From positions 200,012,001-200,076,000 of the forward strand of contig JBITNC010000001.1 of the NCBI GenBank assembly GCA_050084985.1: a stretch of DNA of 64,000 bases, in the 5' to 3' direction. The notes beneath the pieces are model-generated. The model ran no database searches. It was given only the letters and a program-made list of their open reading frames with translations, and was not told where the DNA came from. A program made the translations under genes and the position numbers. Source of the stretch: Nageia nagi. Taxonomy: Eukaryota; Pinophyta. Positions 24,111 through 34,954 of this stretch are shown one piece after another (positions within the stretch are counted from its first letter, which is position 1; the number at the start of each line of letters is the position of its first letter).

Positions 24111-24727
24111 AATAATGCCTAAATTTTTTTATCTAATAATAATGTAGTTATCTCTACATTAATGAATGGAGAGCTCCTAATGGTGATTAAAAAACCTATA
24201 AATACCTAGAACCAAGATAAACACAAGCTTATACTTTAGATATCTAAGTGAAAATGATAATTGATCCCAAAAAATAATGTTCAAATGACCTTTTATAATA
24301 TTTTATTACAGATCAATCTTCATAAGATTGACTATCAAGATTGGCCTCGCAACTAATCAATCAACCTACTGACTATCATGGCTCGATCCTCTAAAGAAAA
24401 AATTATTATCTTGACTTATTTTGGGTCTCTATCTTAAATTACCTAATTTTTAAATCTCAATGCATGCTTAAATGCTCCTAAATGTTCTTGGATGCCTAAA
24501 ATAATGCAAGACAAGACTCCTAAGTCTAAAAATATGTTAAATGACTTGTTTTTATATTTTCATATATTTTTAGGATGTCTACATCTAAGCATAAAAATAT
24601 AATGGTTATGAAGTATATTTTAGGAGATAATATTGGATATAAGATTATGGGTCATGAAAGGGTCAAGATATGGCTTTGAGATGAAAGAATTAAAATCCTT
24701 CTTCAAGTTTTGAATATCCTTAGTTTG
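24111..24727 (-). repeat. Right LTR of element 1, second piece
   Basis: Continuation of the LTR begun at 20208. The segment about 24280-24365 aligns with 3560-3645 of the left LTR, and the last bases (AAGTTTTGAATATCC) resemble the AAATTTTGAAATTATC near the left LTR's right end. Total LTR length is about 1.22 kb against 1.29 kb for the partner. The exact right edge is uncertain because the next element starts at 24728. No gene seen. Confidence 0.5.
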
Positions 24728-25912
24728 TGTAGAATCCTAAATACAAATTGAAATGCAATTAAACAAATTCACATAAGTATACTCCAATGTCTAACTTAGG
24801 GCATCCAGATAAAGCTCAAGTAATGCAATAATGCTAACATCTGGCCTAGAATAGCACATACAAGTATTCAACATCTCATAATACCAATGTATGGCTCATA
24901 TAATCATACACATGCAAAAGTAATCCAATGATACCAATACACAATTATGCAAAATATAATAATGAGATCCAATAGCCTATGACTTGTATTAATGATATAG
25001 AAGGATGAATGATACAATATCAGGCCCATAGGGCTCAATGTTGGCCTCCAAGGAGCCAACTAGGACACAACAAATATGATCAATGTTTGATGGATGAAAC
25101 ACTAAATGGGACAACCTCACTCCCTTATAATTTGAATCCTCTCCACTAAAGAATCTCTCTCCAAACCTTGGTGACAAACTTAATGGTAGGAATATGACCT
25201 CAAAATGCCATCAGATAGACTAAGGTGCTATACCTTAGTCGTAGATCAATAGGATCCCTCAGCCTATTAACCCTCCTAGATGCTACACCTAGGGATGTTG
25301 GTTGATGTTGCAACAATACTTATGTCCACTAGATGGTATGAGTAATAAGCAATATCTATATATCCAGCAATGATGCTCTAAGGTCTCATATAGTTAACAT
25401 TGGATCTAGATCTTACCTCAAAGTTATCACCCAACCTCTCAAATCCTAATGATGGAACCTAGGAGTTATTCCAAGCCCAACATGGGTATTTGGGCCTTCC
25501 TTATGCTCCACATGGGTCTTCAAGCTCAATTTGGGTCTAACGATGCATGCATGGGTCAAGGAGGCATGTGTGGGTATCTAGGTCCAATGTGGGGGTCTAG
25601 GAGTCTCCCCAAGGTGCATGTGTACAAGTGCTCCCAATCTTAATATTGGGACCATTAAGTGATTATTCATGCTATAGGTCCTAATTAAGCCTTAGGATTC
25701 CCACAATCATATTTTAGGACCTTGAAGCACATTAAATCATACTAAACTATACTTGGGATGGAGACATCCCACTTAGGGCTCATAGTGGGGTCCAACAGAC
25801 CTTTATATATCCTATCCCAAGTCCTAAATAATAAAGTATAATTAAATATATACAAAAGAAGGAATCTTTTGGATTCCAAAATTAAGTACAATAATCAAAG
25901 GGAGATGTCACA
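24728..25912 (-). repeat. 3' LTR of gag-protease element
   Basis: 1185 bp. In plus orientation it starts TGTAGAATCC and ends GATGTCACA. It matches 37023-37462 (first part) and 43649-43927 (middle part) at roughly 85% by eye. Open frames 24989-25177 (minus) and 25449-25643 (plus) are inside the LTR. The first has a diverged counterpart in the other LTR (37284-37481), but this is shared LTR sequence and not evidence of a gene. Confidence 0.8.
25455..25630. repeat. CATGGGT-type short repeats inside LTR
   Basis: Repeated blocks such as CCAACATGGGTATTTGGG, TCCACATGGGTCTTCAAG and CCAATGTGGGGGTCTAGG. They resemble the 30-bp units at 26280-26720, so the repeat field seems to have spread between the LTR and the adjoining internal region. 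Less regular than the internal array. Confidence 0.5.
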
Positions 25913-25915
25913 AAG

Positions 25916-25926
25916 ACCCCCCTCTT
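25916..25926 (-). promoter_or_regulatory. PPT of gag-protease element
   Basis: Minus strand AAGAGGGGGGT lies 3 bp before the LTR start (TGTGACATC). A typical plus-strand primer, it fixes the LTR right edge. Confidence 0.7.
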
Positions 25927-26279
25927 GAATTGATTACCCTTAAGAAATGATATAATGTTGTAGCATATTATCTTCTAAGAATCCTTTAGGCTTGTTGACT
26001 ACAATCTACTGGAGTGGAATGTAACTTCAATAAGTCTCCTCCACGATAAAGGTCTTATATGAAATGTTGAATCTACCTCCTCATATATCAACATTGCATG
26101 CAAAAATTTTGATATGTTGTTGTCATTATCCCTCATTAAGTGCCAAAATATTTGCAAGCATTCTGGTGCCATTATCCTTATGGTAGTGTGTATATGGAAG
26201 ACTCTTAGAAGATGTACCTATAAAAACATCAAATAATTTATGCATGAGTAAAAATAGGTGGAGGCTTTGCTACATGGTT
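25927..26279 (-). other. Non-coding 3' internal region
   Basis: About 350 bp between the PPT and the 30-bp repeat array. Stops in all minus frames, no motif recognised. It is the tail of the internal region. Confidence 0.4.
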
Positions 26280-26720
26280 GTGTCCAATCCTCCCCCAAGC
26301 TCAATGTTGGGTCCCAATCTCTCCCAGCTACCAATGTAGAGTCTAAATCCTCCCTGACCTCCAATTCCTACCTAGGTCCAACATAGGATGTATGCACTCC
26401 ATCATGCCAATTGTTGGGTGCCTAAAGCTCACCAATACCAATGTGAGATGCCGAAACTCCTACATGCTCATCATAAGGTACAAAATCCCCTTAGTCTCCC
26501 ACATGCGATGCAAAATCTCCCCCAAGTCCAACATGGGATGCAAGAGTCCTCTCAAGCCCAACATCTAGAACCAAGCCTCCTTAGTGTCCCACATGAGTTG
26601 CAGAAGCTCCTCTAGGTCTAATTTAGGGTGTTGAAGCCCCTATAAGCTCCATGTTAAGCATCAAAACTCCCTTGTGTACAACATGAGGTGTGGTACCTCT
26701 TTATTTCTCCCTACTTCATG
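26280..26720. repeat. 30-bp tandem repeat (10-codon period)
   Basis: From about 26430 the units follow each other at an exact 30-bp step, for example ACATGCGATGCAAAATCTCC then ACATGGGATGCAAGAGTCCT then ACATCTAGAACC..., with degenerate units on both sides. Because 30 is a multiple of 3, minus-strand frames give decapeptide repeats (for instance SHVGLGGDFA or LLHPMLDLGE, depending on frame), and stops are few. It lies directly downstream of the protease in the same sense. It could be an expanded C-terminal tail of the polyprotein or a non-coding minisatellite. Confidence 0.75.
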
Positions 26721-26810
26721 CCAAGGTTCCTCCATATCCAACATGAGCTCATCTTATTCCTCTTCCTTCTTTTGGTACCACTCAATCACCTCTAATCTTT
26801 TATTGGCAAC

Positions 26811-27158
26811 CTATGGGAAATTATCTTGAATTCCTTGCAAGGTGTGCATATTACCATCAATATCAAATATCATGGTGAGCTTCTGGTAATTAGTGAAAAT
26901 GTCATCCAACTCAAATAGCAACTTCACAGCTAGAATGATATGAGGATGTCCCTTCATAGGATAGACATAGAAATATTCCCTCATTGTGTAGCTTTGTAGT
27001 TTGAATTCAAATCTCTCAATGATTTGGTCCACCAAATTGAGTTTTCTATTGGCATTGGAAACTTTGAATCCCTCAAACCCCTTAGTCTTTAGGCCTTTTT
27101 TCTCTATGAAGTCATTATCAATGAAATTATGAGATGATATAAGGTCAATCAAGACCAT
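26811..27158 (-). pseudogene. pol: Ty3/gypsy aspartic protease (RVP_2-like)
   Basis: An open segment of 115 codons. The active-site region reads MVLIDLISSHNFIDNDF, where D-[ST]-G-[AS]-[ST]-H-N-F-I is standard. The Asp and SSHNFI are kept but the Gly is Ile, so the catalytic loop is altered. Conserved downstream blocks follow: FEGFKVSNANRKLNL, GHPHIILAVKLLFELDDI (usually G-x-x-x-I-L-G-x-x-W/L-L) and NYQKLTMIFDIDGNMHTLQG. After DNFP the frame closes and the 30-bp repeat field begins, where RT should be. The domain is typical of chromovirus-type gag-pol junctions. Confidence 0.75.
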
Positions 27159-28001
27159 TATTACCTAGCCACTTGCTTGCCCCATTACCTTCAATGTGAG
27201 GTACTTTTTCACCCCATGAAGTGAAGCAATCATGCTCCCCATTGAGCCTTCTAGCTTAGGTGCTTATTGATCTAGAATTTTCATACCAAGGTCCAAGTAT
27301 GAATCATCCATATCCTCTTCTAAAACACCTCAATGTAATGTACCTATCCTTTGCCTTGGTAATGGTATCCTAGCTCCCACATCTTCTTATAGAAGAAGAA
27401 ATTGCCCTCTTCTCTCAAATTTCTTTGGTTGGTTGCATCCAATTAGCTTGTTCAAGATGGGAAAAAGGGTTTGCACCTACTACGTCCCTCTTTCTTTACA
27501 AATATCTTCTGATTGACCTACCCCTTGTATGTTTTTCCTCCTTTGTAAGATTTCATATTAGGCTCCAAATCATATATAGCCCTAATAGCATCATCATGGT
27601 TTCTTGGTGTAGATACCTTTACCATCCCTTACAATGGATTTATTAATCCTTGTATGAAAAGGAATATCAACCTCTCCTCATGAATGTTATAAATCATGAA
27701 TACCACTTTCTAAAATTTGAATACATACTCATTAATTACACCTTGCTATTTTAGAGATATCAATTCTCTGAAGTAGTCATTCTCCCTTTTCCTATCAAAT
27801 CTCTTCACTAACCTCTTGGTAAACTCATCAAAAGAGGTGATGTGAGAGTAATCCTAGATGATTACTCCATGTTACCACTATTAAAAGGCATTATTGTTAA
27901 AGTGCAGTGATGTAAAATGAATTGCATCTATCTCTACCATATTCAAACTCAAGATGAAGTAAGTCTATAGTTGATGTAACCAAGCCTTAGCCATCATATA
28001 G
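27159..28001 (-). pseudogene. gag: gag core of gag-protease element (right part in 36113-36990)
   Basis: Minus translation just left of the copia 1 insertion gives MAKAWLHQL, then HITSFDEFTKRLVKRFDRKR, QGVINEYVFKF and HEERLIFLFIQGLINPL. These are the standard successive helices of plant Ty3/gypsy gag (W..F, L..RF, EF..L, FL.GL.P). Further left is a basic linker with ATNQRNLREEG. I see no clear CCHC knuckle. Several TAG/TAA stops are present. The 5' half of gag is on the far side of copia 1. Confidence 0.7.
27997..28001. repeat. Target-site duplication TATAG (left) of copia 1
   Basis: TATAG before the 5' LTR is repeated exactly at 36108-36112 after the 3' LTR. Confidence 0.9.
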
Positions 28002-28503
28002 TGTTGGAATGTATAATGCATTATTGTAAAGGTTTTGTAATAATCTTCTATGTAAATTCACTAATACTTAATGGTATAATTTAATACCTTTTGTATTTAA
28101 GTGAATATGATAATGTAATTTGTCCTACACTCTATTTCATAAGCATGCCCCTTGGGTAAAAGGATGTGCATGTCATGCTTTTGTACATTGGATAAAAGGG
28201 TGATCCAAAGAGGGATTTTGGCCTATAAATAGAAGGATCCCTATTTGTGATCACACACCAATTATGGAGTAAATTTATGCTATAGGATAGAAGTGTAAGA
28301 GTTGAGATTAGGAGGATTGTAAGAGAGTTGTATTAGTGATTGAAGTAAAGATGTAGTTAGTGGATGTACTCCTAGTTGGAGGAACCACTTGCATCTTATG
28401 TTATCTTTGTGAGATTGCTTTGTGAATTTGTTAGATGTGTATTAAGAGCTTTCATGTGATCTTGGGAGTTGAGAGTTGTTCATGTTATAGTTCAATTCTC
28501 TCA
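28002..28503 (+). repeat. 5' LTR of copia 1
   Basis: 502 bp, TGTTGGAATG...TTCTCTCA. A TATA box (TATAAATA) is at 28224-28231, a likely promoter. Partner of 35609-36107. Confidence 0.92.
28224..28231 (+). promoter_or_regulatory. TATA box in copia 1 5' LTR
   Basis: TATAAATA preceded by GGCC, kept in both LTRs (35828-35835). Position in the middle of the LTR fits the U3/R boundary. Confidence 0.6.
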
Positions 28504-30852
28504 TTTACTATATGTTTGAATATGCTTCATTTACATAAATTGTATAAAAATATCAAAACATAGTATTACAAAAATTATTATATTTTTTTTTACAAAATTT
28601 AGTATGATTTTTTTTCTTAAAATAAAGAGTAAGCAATTTTTTCAAAATTCATCTTGCATGGGGTTGGTGAGCTCCACGTCATCCTTGTTGAGTATCTCAG
28701 TGAAAAGAAAATTCAAACAGGCCTACTTACAAGCTAAGTGTAAATAACCTTCATGGCCCCTTCAACCTCATACAATGCAAAGTACTAGCTAGTGGAGTTG
28801 GCCCTTATGTGTTTTTAAACCCTCATAACCTGATTAAAACCCATGACCTTAACCCATCAACCTCCTCATGCCCAGCTGGCCTCCTCATGCCCAACCAGCC
28901 TCCTCCCAACTACCATCTTCCTGCCCTCCTCATGTGGCCCCTCTGACCATGTCTCCTTGTGCAACCCCTCTAACCACATCTCCTTGACCCCTTTAACTTC
29001 ATCTTCAAACATGGCATGCTCTGCTTAGCCTTTTCATGGCCACCCTCTATCATGGCTAACAAGTAAAATGGCACCCCCTGCATTGGTGCCTCTAGACCTC
29101 CACCCTATCTCTTGCTCTACAAGTGCATCTTGTGTTGTCCTTCTCTTCCCCTCTGACTAAGTCCTCCATGCATAGCCTTATTTCTCTCATTTGCTTCTCT
29201 TCTATTTTAACACTCTACTTCTTTTACATTAACTATGTTTTTACATTAACTTTTTTTGCTTCTTACTAGCAAGTTCTTTTTCCCATAATAACATGCCTTA
29301 ACCTGCCTCATGCGTGGAGTAAAATGCAAAAAGATGCATTAATTTTTATGAAAAAATTAAATGCACCTAGGTGGAGTGTGGACTTTTTATGACATATTAA
29401 ATGCACCTAAATGTCTTACAAGTAATCATACTCCTTAGTTTAAATAATTTTATATATACTCCTTAATAGTTGAAAGTATTTTGACATTTTAAATATTTTA
29501 AATGAACATAGTATTTTTTAGTCAAAGTTAATTTTTTTTTTACATAACTAGGCAATTATTTTTCATAATTAAAATTTTTTAGCATGCAAATAAATTATTT
29601 AGTATGCTACTTTTAGGGATAGATCTTTAAGTAAAAAGGAGGGAATTTGTACAAATTTCTTACTTAAGTTTTTATCTAGTATGCATACTATTTTTTTTTT
29701 TTACTTTAAAGTTAAAGAGTTGCATGCTTATGCTTAGTACTTAAATTTTTAGTTAAATGCATACTTAATACTTATTTGTTAAGTTAATAAATGCATGCTT
29801 CAATATTTAAATTTTATACATGCCTAATACTTGGCTAGAACTAAATTTTTGGTGATAAATGCTTAAAGACTTAAAATTCAAGTTAGATACATTTTTTAAG
29901 TCAAATAATGCATGCTTAAGGAATTAATTTTTTAAGTTAATGCTTAGGAATTAAAATTTTAAGATGCATGCTTATGAATTAAAAATGCATATTGAGTATT
30001 TATCCTTTATGCAAAGCTAACTTATGCAAATTATGGAATTAATGCATGAGTATTTTTTTTGCAAAGTTAACTTGTGCAAAATTAGGATTGATGTAAAGAT
30101 GTCCTTTAGGGGTTGGTAAACAAAACCCATTGGACACTTAGGTTTCAAATTTTTGAATGGATAATGTTTTGATTATGCTCTTTTATTTCATGTTTTATAC
30201 TTTGATTTATTTGCTTATGCAAACATTGATATGAGCAACCCCCTAAAATGAACACATCCACATGTACATTTTGCAACATAACTTATTTGGGGAGCCATGA
30301 GGTGAGGATAGGTATACTGAAGCCTTTAAGTTTGAAAATCCAAGTGGTGAAAATTTCATACTTCTCAATTGCCCCTAACTCCTCTATTAATCTAGATTTA
30401 ACTTCAATAGATGGACAGGTATGTGTGTAGTGATACCACATATCCGTACATCCAGTTTAGGGATTATCCTAACAACTTAGAAAGACAACTTGAAACCTAA
30501 TCAAGATTAATAATTTAGCTAATCCAATAAATGTTAGAACCTTAAAAAATAGCTAGTACTTCTCTTTATGAGAGTATATTACTACCCAAGGGGAACTGGT
30601 TGAGGATTGGTAGGACTTGGGCTTCTCTTGTGTGGGCATCTAGGTGAAGGCCTAATTTTAGATAAAAAAAAATAAATCTCAATAATGTCACTTTACATCT
30701 ATGATTCTTGAGATGAGAAATGTATTTATGAATCAAATCAAGCATGTCTTTATTGTTAAATATAACATGTATTATTTACTTGGTTAAAATTTAACATTTA
30801 ATGTTGTTTATTAAACCACATGCTTATTATTTTTCACATTCTTGTGTAGTAA
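28504..30852 (+). other. Long leader of copia 1, no PBS and no gene found
   Basis: 2.35 kb between the LTR and the gag start. The bases after the LTR (TTTACTATATG) are not a PBS. A pyrimidine-rich, relatively GC-rich island (about 28830-29170) holds two short duplications (CCTCCTCATGCCCA-C-, and CCCCTCT-ACCA--TCTCCTTG). One open frame, 28843-29028, is Pro/Ser-rich and unrecognised. At 29590-30060 the DNA is very AT-rich with TGCATGCTTA-like motifs repeated several times. Part of this may be an unrelated insertion. Confidence 0.4.
29590..30060. repeat. Dispersed TGCATGCTTA-like motifs in AT-rich DNA
   Basis: Forms such as TTGCATGCTTATGCTTA, AATGCATGCTTCAA, AATGCATGCTTAAG and GATGCATGCTTATG recur at irregular spacing, separated by A/T runs. 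Each contains the palindrome GCATGC. They are not a regular tandem array. Confidence 0.5.
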
Positions 30853-31800
30853 ATGGAAGAATCTTTTTTATCCAAACACATTCTTGATGGTTCCAACTTT
30901 GGGATTTGGAAACCATGGATGAAAGTTGAATTATAGGTAAGGAAGCTTTGGTAAATAGTGAATGAAAACCTTGTACCTCTTATAGATGAGAAGGCACCAG
31001 AGGCTTACAATATTAAGAATGAATTAGCAATCTCCATGATTTGCCATGCAGTTTCAAATGATGTGCTCCTGATGATTTTCTCTTCAACCTTAATAAAGGA
31101 AGCTTAGGATAAGCTTAAGAAAATCTACCTTGGTTCAAACTTTTTAAGAAGGTTTACCATTGTCCAAAAGCTGCTTCAATCTTATTAAGTGGAAGATGAA
31201 AATGTGGCTATGTACTTGAATAAAATCATTCACCTAAGGACCTAACTTGTTGCTTATGGGTGCAATTGGATCAATGATGAGTTCATGGTCTTAATCATTA
31301 TTCAAAGCTTTTCTTCAAAGTTTGAAAACTTTATGACAGTTATAGAAATAAGGTTTGATGATGAAAAAGTTTTCTCCATTGAGAACCTTTCTATGAACCT
31401 ATTGAAGCATGAGGAAACCCTTAACAATAAGATGTTGATTTCTTCTCCTAAGAATAATAGTGTTGCTCTTGGAGCAATAAAAACTCCTTTCAAGAAGAAG
31501 TTCAACCATTAAAAGAAATCTTATCCTTCTTCTTCCAAAAGGTTTGAGAAAAGAGACAATGGCTACAACAGTGGTAGGAATAATAGAAACAACAACAACA
31601 AAAATAGTAGAAACAACAACAACAACAACAACCACTTCAAGCAAAGAGATGAAAAAGGCAAAGCAAACATTCCTTATCCTAAGAAAAAGTTTGATGGTAA
31701 TTGTAATTATTGTGGCATCCAAGGTCACAAAGAAGTTGATTGCTACAAAAATAAAAGAGAGAAAAAATTCAAAGGCAATAGAAATATAAAGAACTTCAAA
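30853..31800 (+). pseudogene. gag: gag of copia 1, broken
   Basis: Starts ATG 30853 (MEESFLSKHILDGSNFGIWK), matching the copia gag opening with L-G-xNF-x-W. The middle is open at 31285-31512 (FSSKFENFMTVIEIRF, LLKHEETLNNKML). An Asn-rich AAC repeat follows, then a CCHC zinc knuckle near 31690-31745 (NCNYCGIQGHKEVDCYK, all four ligands kept). Frames change around 31515 and there are TAA/TAG stops, so the protein is interrupted. The short frames 31544-31789 (plus) and 31302-31728 (minus) are out-of-frame readings of the same region. Confidence 0.85.
31588..31632 (+). repeat. AAC microsatellite in copia 1 gag
   Basis: Imperfect (AAC)n run that encodes poly-Asn in the gag frame, just before the zinc knuckle. 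Confidence 0.8.
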
Positions 31801-32400
31801 TGAAGAAGAATATTCATGTTGGTTTTACTATGGTGCTCTACTCCATGTCTCACTATTTTTCATCTAATTAGATTGTTTACTCTAGTTGCACTAATCACCT
31901 ATGCTTTGAAAAGGAAAAGTTTGAGAATTTTCTTAAGTATAGAAAAGATGTGATTGTAATAGGTGATAACTCTACCCTTAAAGTATAAGGATTTGGAAGT
32001 GTGCTAATTCATGGAAAGGTTCTTGAAAATGTTCTCTATGTTCCTAAGCTTAGGATGAACCTTCTCTCTATGATCAAAGTTCTTAGAAAAGGGTACTTTT
32101 TTGAGTTCGAGTCTCAATCCTAATGCATTAAGAAAGGACTTACCACTTTGATTAAAGAATCTATGAAAGATAACCTCTACATTATGGATCAAATTCCATC
32201 AAAGATGTGTCTTGCTTCTAATGTGTATTCTAGAGGTAATCTTTGGCATCATCATTTACGATACCTTAACCATAAGAGTATTTAAATCATAAAAGATTAA
32301 GAACTTGTGGAAGGTTTGCCTTCAATTTTTCCTTTGGTTGGTCTATGCAAGAAGTGCATTCTTGGCAAGATGCATAAATAAAAGTTTGAAAAAGATAAGG
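31801..32400 (+). pseudogene. pol: Protease remnant and pre-integrase domain of copia 1
   Basis: The D-[ST]-G-A/C-[ST]-x-H-[MI] protease site is degraded to YSSCTNHLCFEKEKFENF, then VIVIGDNSTLKV-GFGSV and VLENVLYVPKLRMNLLSM are well conserved. The GAG-pre-integrase domain follows (LYIMDQIPSKMCLASN, LWHHHLRYLNHKSI, GLCKKCILGKMHK), with the H..H and C..C ligands of the zinc-binding module visible. Several stops and single-base shifts occur. Confidence 0.8.
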
Positions 32401-33200
32401 TAACAAGAGCATCTCAACCTCTTCAACTTGTGCATTCAAATTTGATGGGTCTATTTTAGATAAAGTCACTTAGAGTAGCATCTTATATCTTGACCTTCAT
32501 TAATGAATTTAGTAGAATGACCTTTGGGTATCTACTTGAGCATATGGATCAAACTTTTGAGAGTTTTAAAGTTTTTAAGGCTTTTGTTGAGAATCAAACT
32601 AACCTTAAAATCAAGATATTGAGATCAGATAATGGGGGAGAATATAATAGTAATTAGTTCAATGATTATTGTGCTGAGTATGGAATCAAAAGATAATTTA
32701 CAATTCCATACACTCCTCAGTAGAATAGTGTTGTTTAAAAGAAAAATAAAATAATTATAGAAATGGTTAAATGCATGTTGGGTAATCTTCCTAAATTCTT
32801 ATGGGGTGAAGCTATGAGCACTACTATTTACACCTTGAATAGGTGTCCCATAAAAGCTATTCATGGTAAAACTCCTTTTGAGGCACGATTAAGATGAAAA
32901 CCTAACATTTCTTACCTTAGGGTGTTTGGTTGTGAAGCATTCTCCTACATTGTTTTTGAGAAAAGAAAAAAGTTGAATAAAAGAGTTGAAAAATGCATCT
33001 TTATGGGTTATGATAGTCAGCATAGAGACTACAAGCTCTACACTCAATATTATAAAGCAATGTTCATTTCAAAGGATGTAAAGTTCAATGAACTTCCTAT
33101 AGAATCTACTTCTAATGAGGATGTTGATGATCTAGAGTACTATTTAGTTGCTCCTAGCTAGATAGATATTGATGTAGACAAGTCACCTCAAGAACAAAAC
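32401..33200 (+). pseudogene. pol: Integrase of copia 1, broken
   Basis: The core begins HSNLMGLF (first Asp replaced by Asn). The second Asp is in KILRSDNGGEYNSN and the third block is TIPYTPQ-NSVV (expected NGVVER, so the Glu is lost). It continues with PKFLWGEAMSTTIYTLNRCP and the copia-specific VFGCEAFSYI...KLNKRVEKCIFMGYDSQHRDYKLY. The open segment 32922-33161 carries that C-terminal part. Stops at Gln/Trp positions break the core. Confidence 0.85.
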
Positions 33201-34000
33201 CCTCCAACTCAAAGGGTAACAAGGAGCATGACCTTGAACAAATCTTTATTTGCCATGATTGACAACAAGCATGAGCCCTCAACCTTCAAAGAAGCTTCTA
33301 AGCACAAGTGCTAGATGGAAGCCATAAAAGTGGAGTATGAGGCATTTATAAAAAATAAAACTTGGGACTTGGTTCCTTATCCTAATAAGAAAAATATGAT
33401 TAGAAATAAGTGGATCTACAAGGTCAAGTTTAATTCAGTTGGAGATATTGAGAAATATAAGGAAAGGTTAGTACCTAAAGGTTTTGCTCAGAAATATAGT
33501 GTATATTATGAAGAAAACCTTTGCTCCTATGGCAAAGATGCCTACTATGAGAGTTATTCTTGCTCTTTCTATAGCTCAAAGATGGAAATTGTTTCAACTT
33601 GACATCCAAAATTCATTTCTAAATGGTGACTTAGATGTGGAAATCTTTATGAATCAACCAAAAGAGTTTATCATGGAAGGAAAAGAGTCCTTTGTGTGCA
33701 AGCTAAAGAAGTCATTGTATGGACTTAAGCAAACAACTCGAGCCTAGTATAGAAAGATTTTAGGATACTTTGCAAATATTAGATTCTCCAAGTGTTTTTC
33801 AACTTTGATCTATATGTATTCAATCAAGGAAAAGATGTGGTCTTGATTCTCCTTTATGTGGATGGTCTTTTGATTACTAAAAATAATGATGAAATCATTC
33901 AAGAGTGCATATTCAAACTTAAGGCAACATTTGAAATGACTGATCTTAGTCTTTTGTACTACTATCTTAGAATGCAAGTGTATTAATGCAAAGATTGTAC
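33201..34000 (+). pseudogene. pol: Reverse transcriptase of copia 1, broken
   Basis: RT (RVT_2) in three overlapping open pieces with a frameshift near 33590. The first, 33315-33602, has the NKTWDLVPYPNKKNMI and NKWIYKVKFNSVGDIEKYK fingers. The next carries LDIQNSFLNGDLDVEIFMNQ (first catalytic Asp) and KLKKSLYGLKQTTRA. The third, 33792-33986, has the catalytic YVDGLLIT, where YVDD is expected. The second Asp of the YxDD loop is therefore Gly and the enzyme is dead even without frameshifts. Confidence 0.88.
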
Positions 34001-34817
34001 TTATCTTAATCAATATAAGTATATATCAAACATCTTGTAGAAGTTTGGAATGGAGTGTAGATATGCTACGATCCTAGTCTCTCTTGGAATCACTATTTCT
34101 CTGAGCTCCAACTCTCAGTTAGCTGATGCTACAGCTCATAAGAAATTAATTGGTAGTCTTTTGTGTTTGACTATATCCAGGCCAGATATTACCTTTGTAG
34201 TGAATTTGATAGCACAATTCATATAAAAACTTTATGTTGATCACCTTAATGCTATTAATCAAATCTTCAGGTATGTTGTAGGGACTAAGGATCTTACTCT
34301 CAAGTATTCAAAGTTGCCCTAATTTGTTCTCTCTAGATTCTTAGATTCTAACTATGGGGGAGATAAAGATGATAAGAAATCAACCTCTATGTATGTGTTT
34401 AGCATTGGTTTAGATATTATCTCTTGGGCTTCTAAGAAGTAGCCTACTATTTCTCTTTCAACCATAGAAGTTAAATATTGAGCCATGTCTATTGCAACCT
34501 AGGAAGCCATTTGGATAAGGTATCTTCTAAAAGAAATTGGGTATGAACAAGGTGGCTCATCTTTGATTTCTTTAGATAATCAATTAGCTATTTCTTTGGA
34601 TAAGAATCTTATGTTCTATCAAAGAACAAAACATGTAGAAATCCACACCCATTTTATCAGGGAGAAGGTTCTTGATGGCATCATATATCTAGAGTATTGT
34701 CCATCCACCTTAAACTCTATTGATTTGTTCACCAAGCCACTCTTGGAAGCTCAATTCTATAAGCTTAGGGATGCTATCAAGATGGTGAAGTTGCCCTCAA
34801 GGAGGAGTGAAGTTTGA
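34001..34817 (+). pseudogene. pol: RNase H of copia 1, broken
   Basis: Copia RNase H region: TAHKKLIGSLLCLTISRPDI, then KYSKLP, FLDSNYGGDKDDKKSTS (D and the GD-D-x-x-S block), the W-S-KK-PTISLSTIE block, then the open end 34563-34817 with NQLAISLDKNLMFYQRTKHV and IREKVLDGIIYLEYCPS, LFTKPL. The ending RSEV-stop is natural. Stops (TAG for Gln, TGA for Trp) interrupt the middle. Copia 2 encodes the same region at 45480-46135 and is closely related. Confidence 0.88.
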
Positions 34818-34954
34818 ATTCTTATATTAAATTCATGTTTATGATGACAACTTCACCCATAAGAGGATTTTATACTATATAGTGTTGATTTTGTTGTACA
34901 CCTTTGTGGTAAGTTTGCTCCACATGAAGAACTTGTTGTACAAATTGGCCAATC

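Larger units (their letters stand above)
2703..24727 (-). mobile_element. Element 1: large Ty3/gypsy element, nested and decayed
   Basis: Minus-strand order is right LTR (20208 rightwards), PBS 20193-20204, short leader, gag, protease, RT, RNase H, integrase, more than 5 kb of extra sequence, PPT 3989-4000, left LTR 2703-3988. It is interrupted by plus-strand gypsy A (15765-20083) and by the non-autonomous element 20815-24105. Net length is about 14.4 kb after removing both. The integrase (D-QGKH, then SPYHPQANG) and its GPY-like C-terminal motif place it in Ty3/gypsy. The right end near 24727 is approximate, because another element starts there. Confidence 0.6.

Noticed and set aside
20208-24727. 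Reading the two 1.4 kb repeats as a segmental duplication
   Set aside because: TG...CA-type ends, a PBS directly after the first copy and a 5-bp target duplication show they are LTRs.
26430-26710. Regular 30-bp repeats resembling a CRISPR array
   Set aside because: Units are contiguous without unique spacers, they are degenerate, and the context is a plant retrotransposon.
28843-29028. Pro/Ser/Cys-rich open frame as a host gene
   Set aside because: Pyrimidine-rich low-complexity DNA in a copia leader; the frame is short, with no splice or homology support.
31544-31789. Thr-rich open frame (runs of Thr)
   Set aside because: It is the out-of-frame reading of the AAC repeat in copia 1 gag. 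The correct frame gives poly-Asn and then the CCHC knuckle.
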